64,000 nt of DNA from Prescottella equi (GTDB lineage: Bacteria > Actinomycetota > Actinomycetes > Mycobacteriales > Mycobacteriaceae). The translations under genes and the position numbers were made by a program. The stretch lies in the NCBI RefSeq assembly GCF_002094305.1, contig NZ_LWTX01000007.1, positions 186,001 through 250,000 of the forward strand. The letters run 5' to 3'. The notes beneath the pieces are model-generated. The model was not told the DNA's origin. It worked only from the letters and a program-made list of their open reading frames with translations, and did no database searches. Below are positions 63,118-64,000 of this stretch, piece by piece (the first letter of the stretch is position 1; each line of letters begins with the position of its first letter).

Positions 63118-64000
63118 GTGTCCCGTGAGCTGCCGAACGTGCCCGATCTCCTCAAGCTCGCGGTCCGCTCCCTGGGCGGCAAGGAACGCCAGAACCAGTT
63201 GACGATGGCGTCCGCGGTCGCCCACTCCATCGACACCGGCGAGCACCTCGCGGTGCAGGCCGGCACCGGTACCGGCAAGTCGCTCGCGTATCTCGTGCCC
63301 AGCGTCCGGCATGCCGTCGAGTCCGGACGCACCGTCGTCGTCTCGACCGCGACCATCGCGCTGCAACGCCAGCTCGTGGATCGCGACATGCCCCGTCTCG
63401 CGGAGGCGTTGAAGCCCGCGCTGGGACGTCTTCCCCGGTTCGCGATCCTCAAGGGCCGCAGCAACTACCTGTGCATGAACAGAATCCACACCGGGATGGC
63501 GCAGGACGATCCGCCGGACGCCGAACTGTTCGACGCCTTCGCGGTCTCCCGGCTCGGCCGCGAGGTCCAGCGGCTCACCAAGTGGTCGTCGGACACCGAG
63601 ACCGGTGACCGCGACGACCTCGTGCCCGGCGTGAGCGACCAGGCGTGGCGGCAGGTCAGCGTCAGCGCCCGCGAGTGCCTCGGTAAGTCGCGCTGCCCCG
63701 TCGGCGAGGATTGTTTCGCCGAGCGGGCGCGCGCGGAGGCCGCCCAGGTGGACGTCGTGGTCACCAACCACGCGATGCTCGCGATCGACGCGATCTCCGG
63801 GATCGCGGTGCTGCCCGAGCACGATGTCGTCGTGATCGACGAGGCCCACGAACTGGTGGACCGGGTCACGGGGGTCGCGACCGCGGAGTTGACGGCGCCC
63901 GCGATCAGCGGCGCGGCCCGGCGTGCCGTCAAGCTCGTCGAGGAGCAGGACGTCGACCGACTCGAGGCCGCCGCCGAGGGGTGGGCGGATCTGCTCGAAG
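63118..64000 (+). CDS. dinG: DinG/XPD-family DNA helicase, N-terminal part
   Basis: 294 codons to the window edge, open at the 3' end. Walker A VQAGTGTGKSLAYLVP; TATIALQRQL; Fe-S cluster cysteines in NYLCMNR and ECLGKSRCPVGEDC; DEAH box VVVIDEAHEL. A 5'-3' helicase that clears unusual DNA structures such as R-loops and D-loops. Next to pncB and pncA as Rv1329c is to Rv1330c. Confidence 0.93.
   Translation, partial: MSRELPNVPDLLKLAVRSLGGKERQNQLTMASAVAHSIDTGEHLAVQAGTGTGKSLAYLVPSVRHAVESGRTVVVSTATIALQRQLVDRDMPRLAEALKPALGRLPRFAILKGRSNYLCMNRIHTGMAQDDPPDAELFDAFAVSRLGREVQRLTKWSSDTETGDRDDLVPGVSDQAWRQVSVSARECLGKSRCPVGEDCFAERARAEAAQVDVVVTNHAMLAIDAISGIAVLPEHDVVVIDEAHELVDRVTGVATAELTAPAISGAARRAVKLVEEQDVDRLEAAAEGWADLLE

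Noticed and set aside
1-64000. tRNA, rRNA, CRISPR arrays, insertion sequences, prophage or attachment sites
   Set aside because: Scanning by eye found no cloverleaf with CCA end, regularly spaced repeats, transposase motifs or phage genes. XerC is the chromosomal recombinase in its usual place and not evidence of an integrated element.

Overview
The window is one continuous stretch of high-GC actinobacterial chromosome. Codon use, GTG/TTG starts, ATGA/GTGA gene overlaps and gene order point to a mycolic-acid actinomycete, most likely Rhodococcus (possibly the R. equi/Prescottella group, whose Flp pilus locus I recall as having this layout). No tRNA, rRNA, CRISPR array, insertion sequence or prophage was seen. 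About 68 genes are supported, packed into short-spaced or overlapping operons. From memory of Mycobacterium tuberculosis, two core blocks that are apart there lie side by side here: Rv2867c-Rv2909c (about 18.0-52.7 kb) and Rv1343c-Rv1329c (about 52.9-64 kb).

Layout. 0-5.2 kb: aminophosphonate use: end of an FAD amine oxidoreductase, a PhnX-like hydrolase and a four-gene ABC importer, closed by a 21-bp-stem terminator. 5.2-9.1 kb: an acyl-CoA synthetase facing away from a LuxR-type regulator, a small CD225-like membrane protein, and a SnoaL-like protein behind what looks like a KstR operator. 9.1-18.0 kb: a complete Gram-positive-type Tad/Flp pilus locus (Flp pilin, TadE, TadG-like, CpaB, CpaE, TadA, a VWA-TadB fusion, TadC) with a divergent prepilin peptidase and a CRP/GlxR-like site before the pilin. 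18.0-32.2 kb: GNAT protein, ispG, rip1, dxr, DUF2631, rlmN, LapA-like protein, CitE-like lyase, secreted lipase, methyltransferase, cdsA, frr, pyrH, tsf, rpsB. 32.2-45.1 kb: M23 protein, xerC, an MFS pump, an iron-regulated siderophore-interacting protein, a GIY-YIG protein, a HadA-like dehydratase, dprA-comM-yraN, DUF2469, rnhB-lepB, rplS, and an operon pairing formylglycine-generating enzyme with a histidine-rich membrane protein. 45.2-52.7 kb: GAP-family protein, tex, lppW, flavin amine oxidase, trmD-rimM-khpA-rpsP. 52.9-64 kb: lprD-like gene, DUF3817, rdgB-rph-Rv1339-like phosphodiesterase-rhomboid-P1 peptidase-DUF2017-clpS, divergent pncB-pncA, a TetR/CYP136-like P450 pair, and the start of dinG.

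How it fits together. The ribosome, RNA-modification, lipid and isoprenoid genes are housekeeping core; the accessory parts are the phosphonate cluster, the Tad pilus, the FGE operon, the GIY-YIG gene and the P450 pair. The most useful regulatory observations are a KstR-type box (8290-8303), a CRP-type box (16959-16974), an IdeR-type box inside a 38-bp inverted repeat (35838-35875), a TetR operator covering the P450 start (61635-61658), and several genes whose -10 hexamer sits 6-8 nt before the start codon, which suggests leaderless mRNAs. I did not find a clearly new multi-gene system. The nearest candidates are the FGE plus HHIHH membrane protein operon and the VWA-TadB fusion inside the pilus locus.
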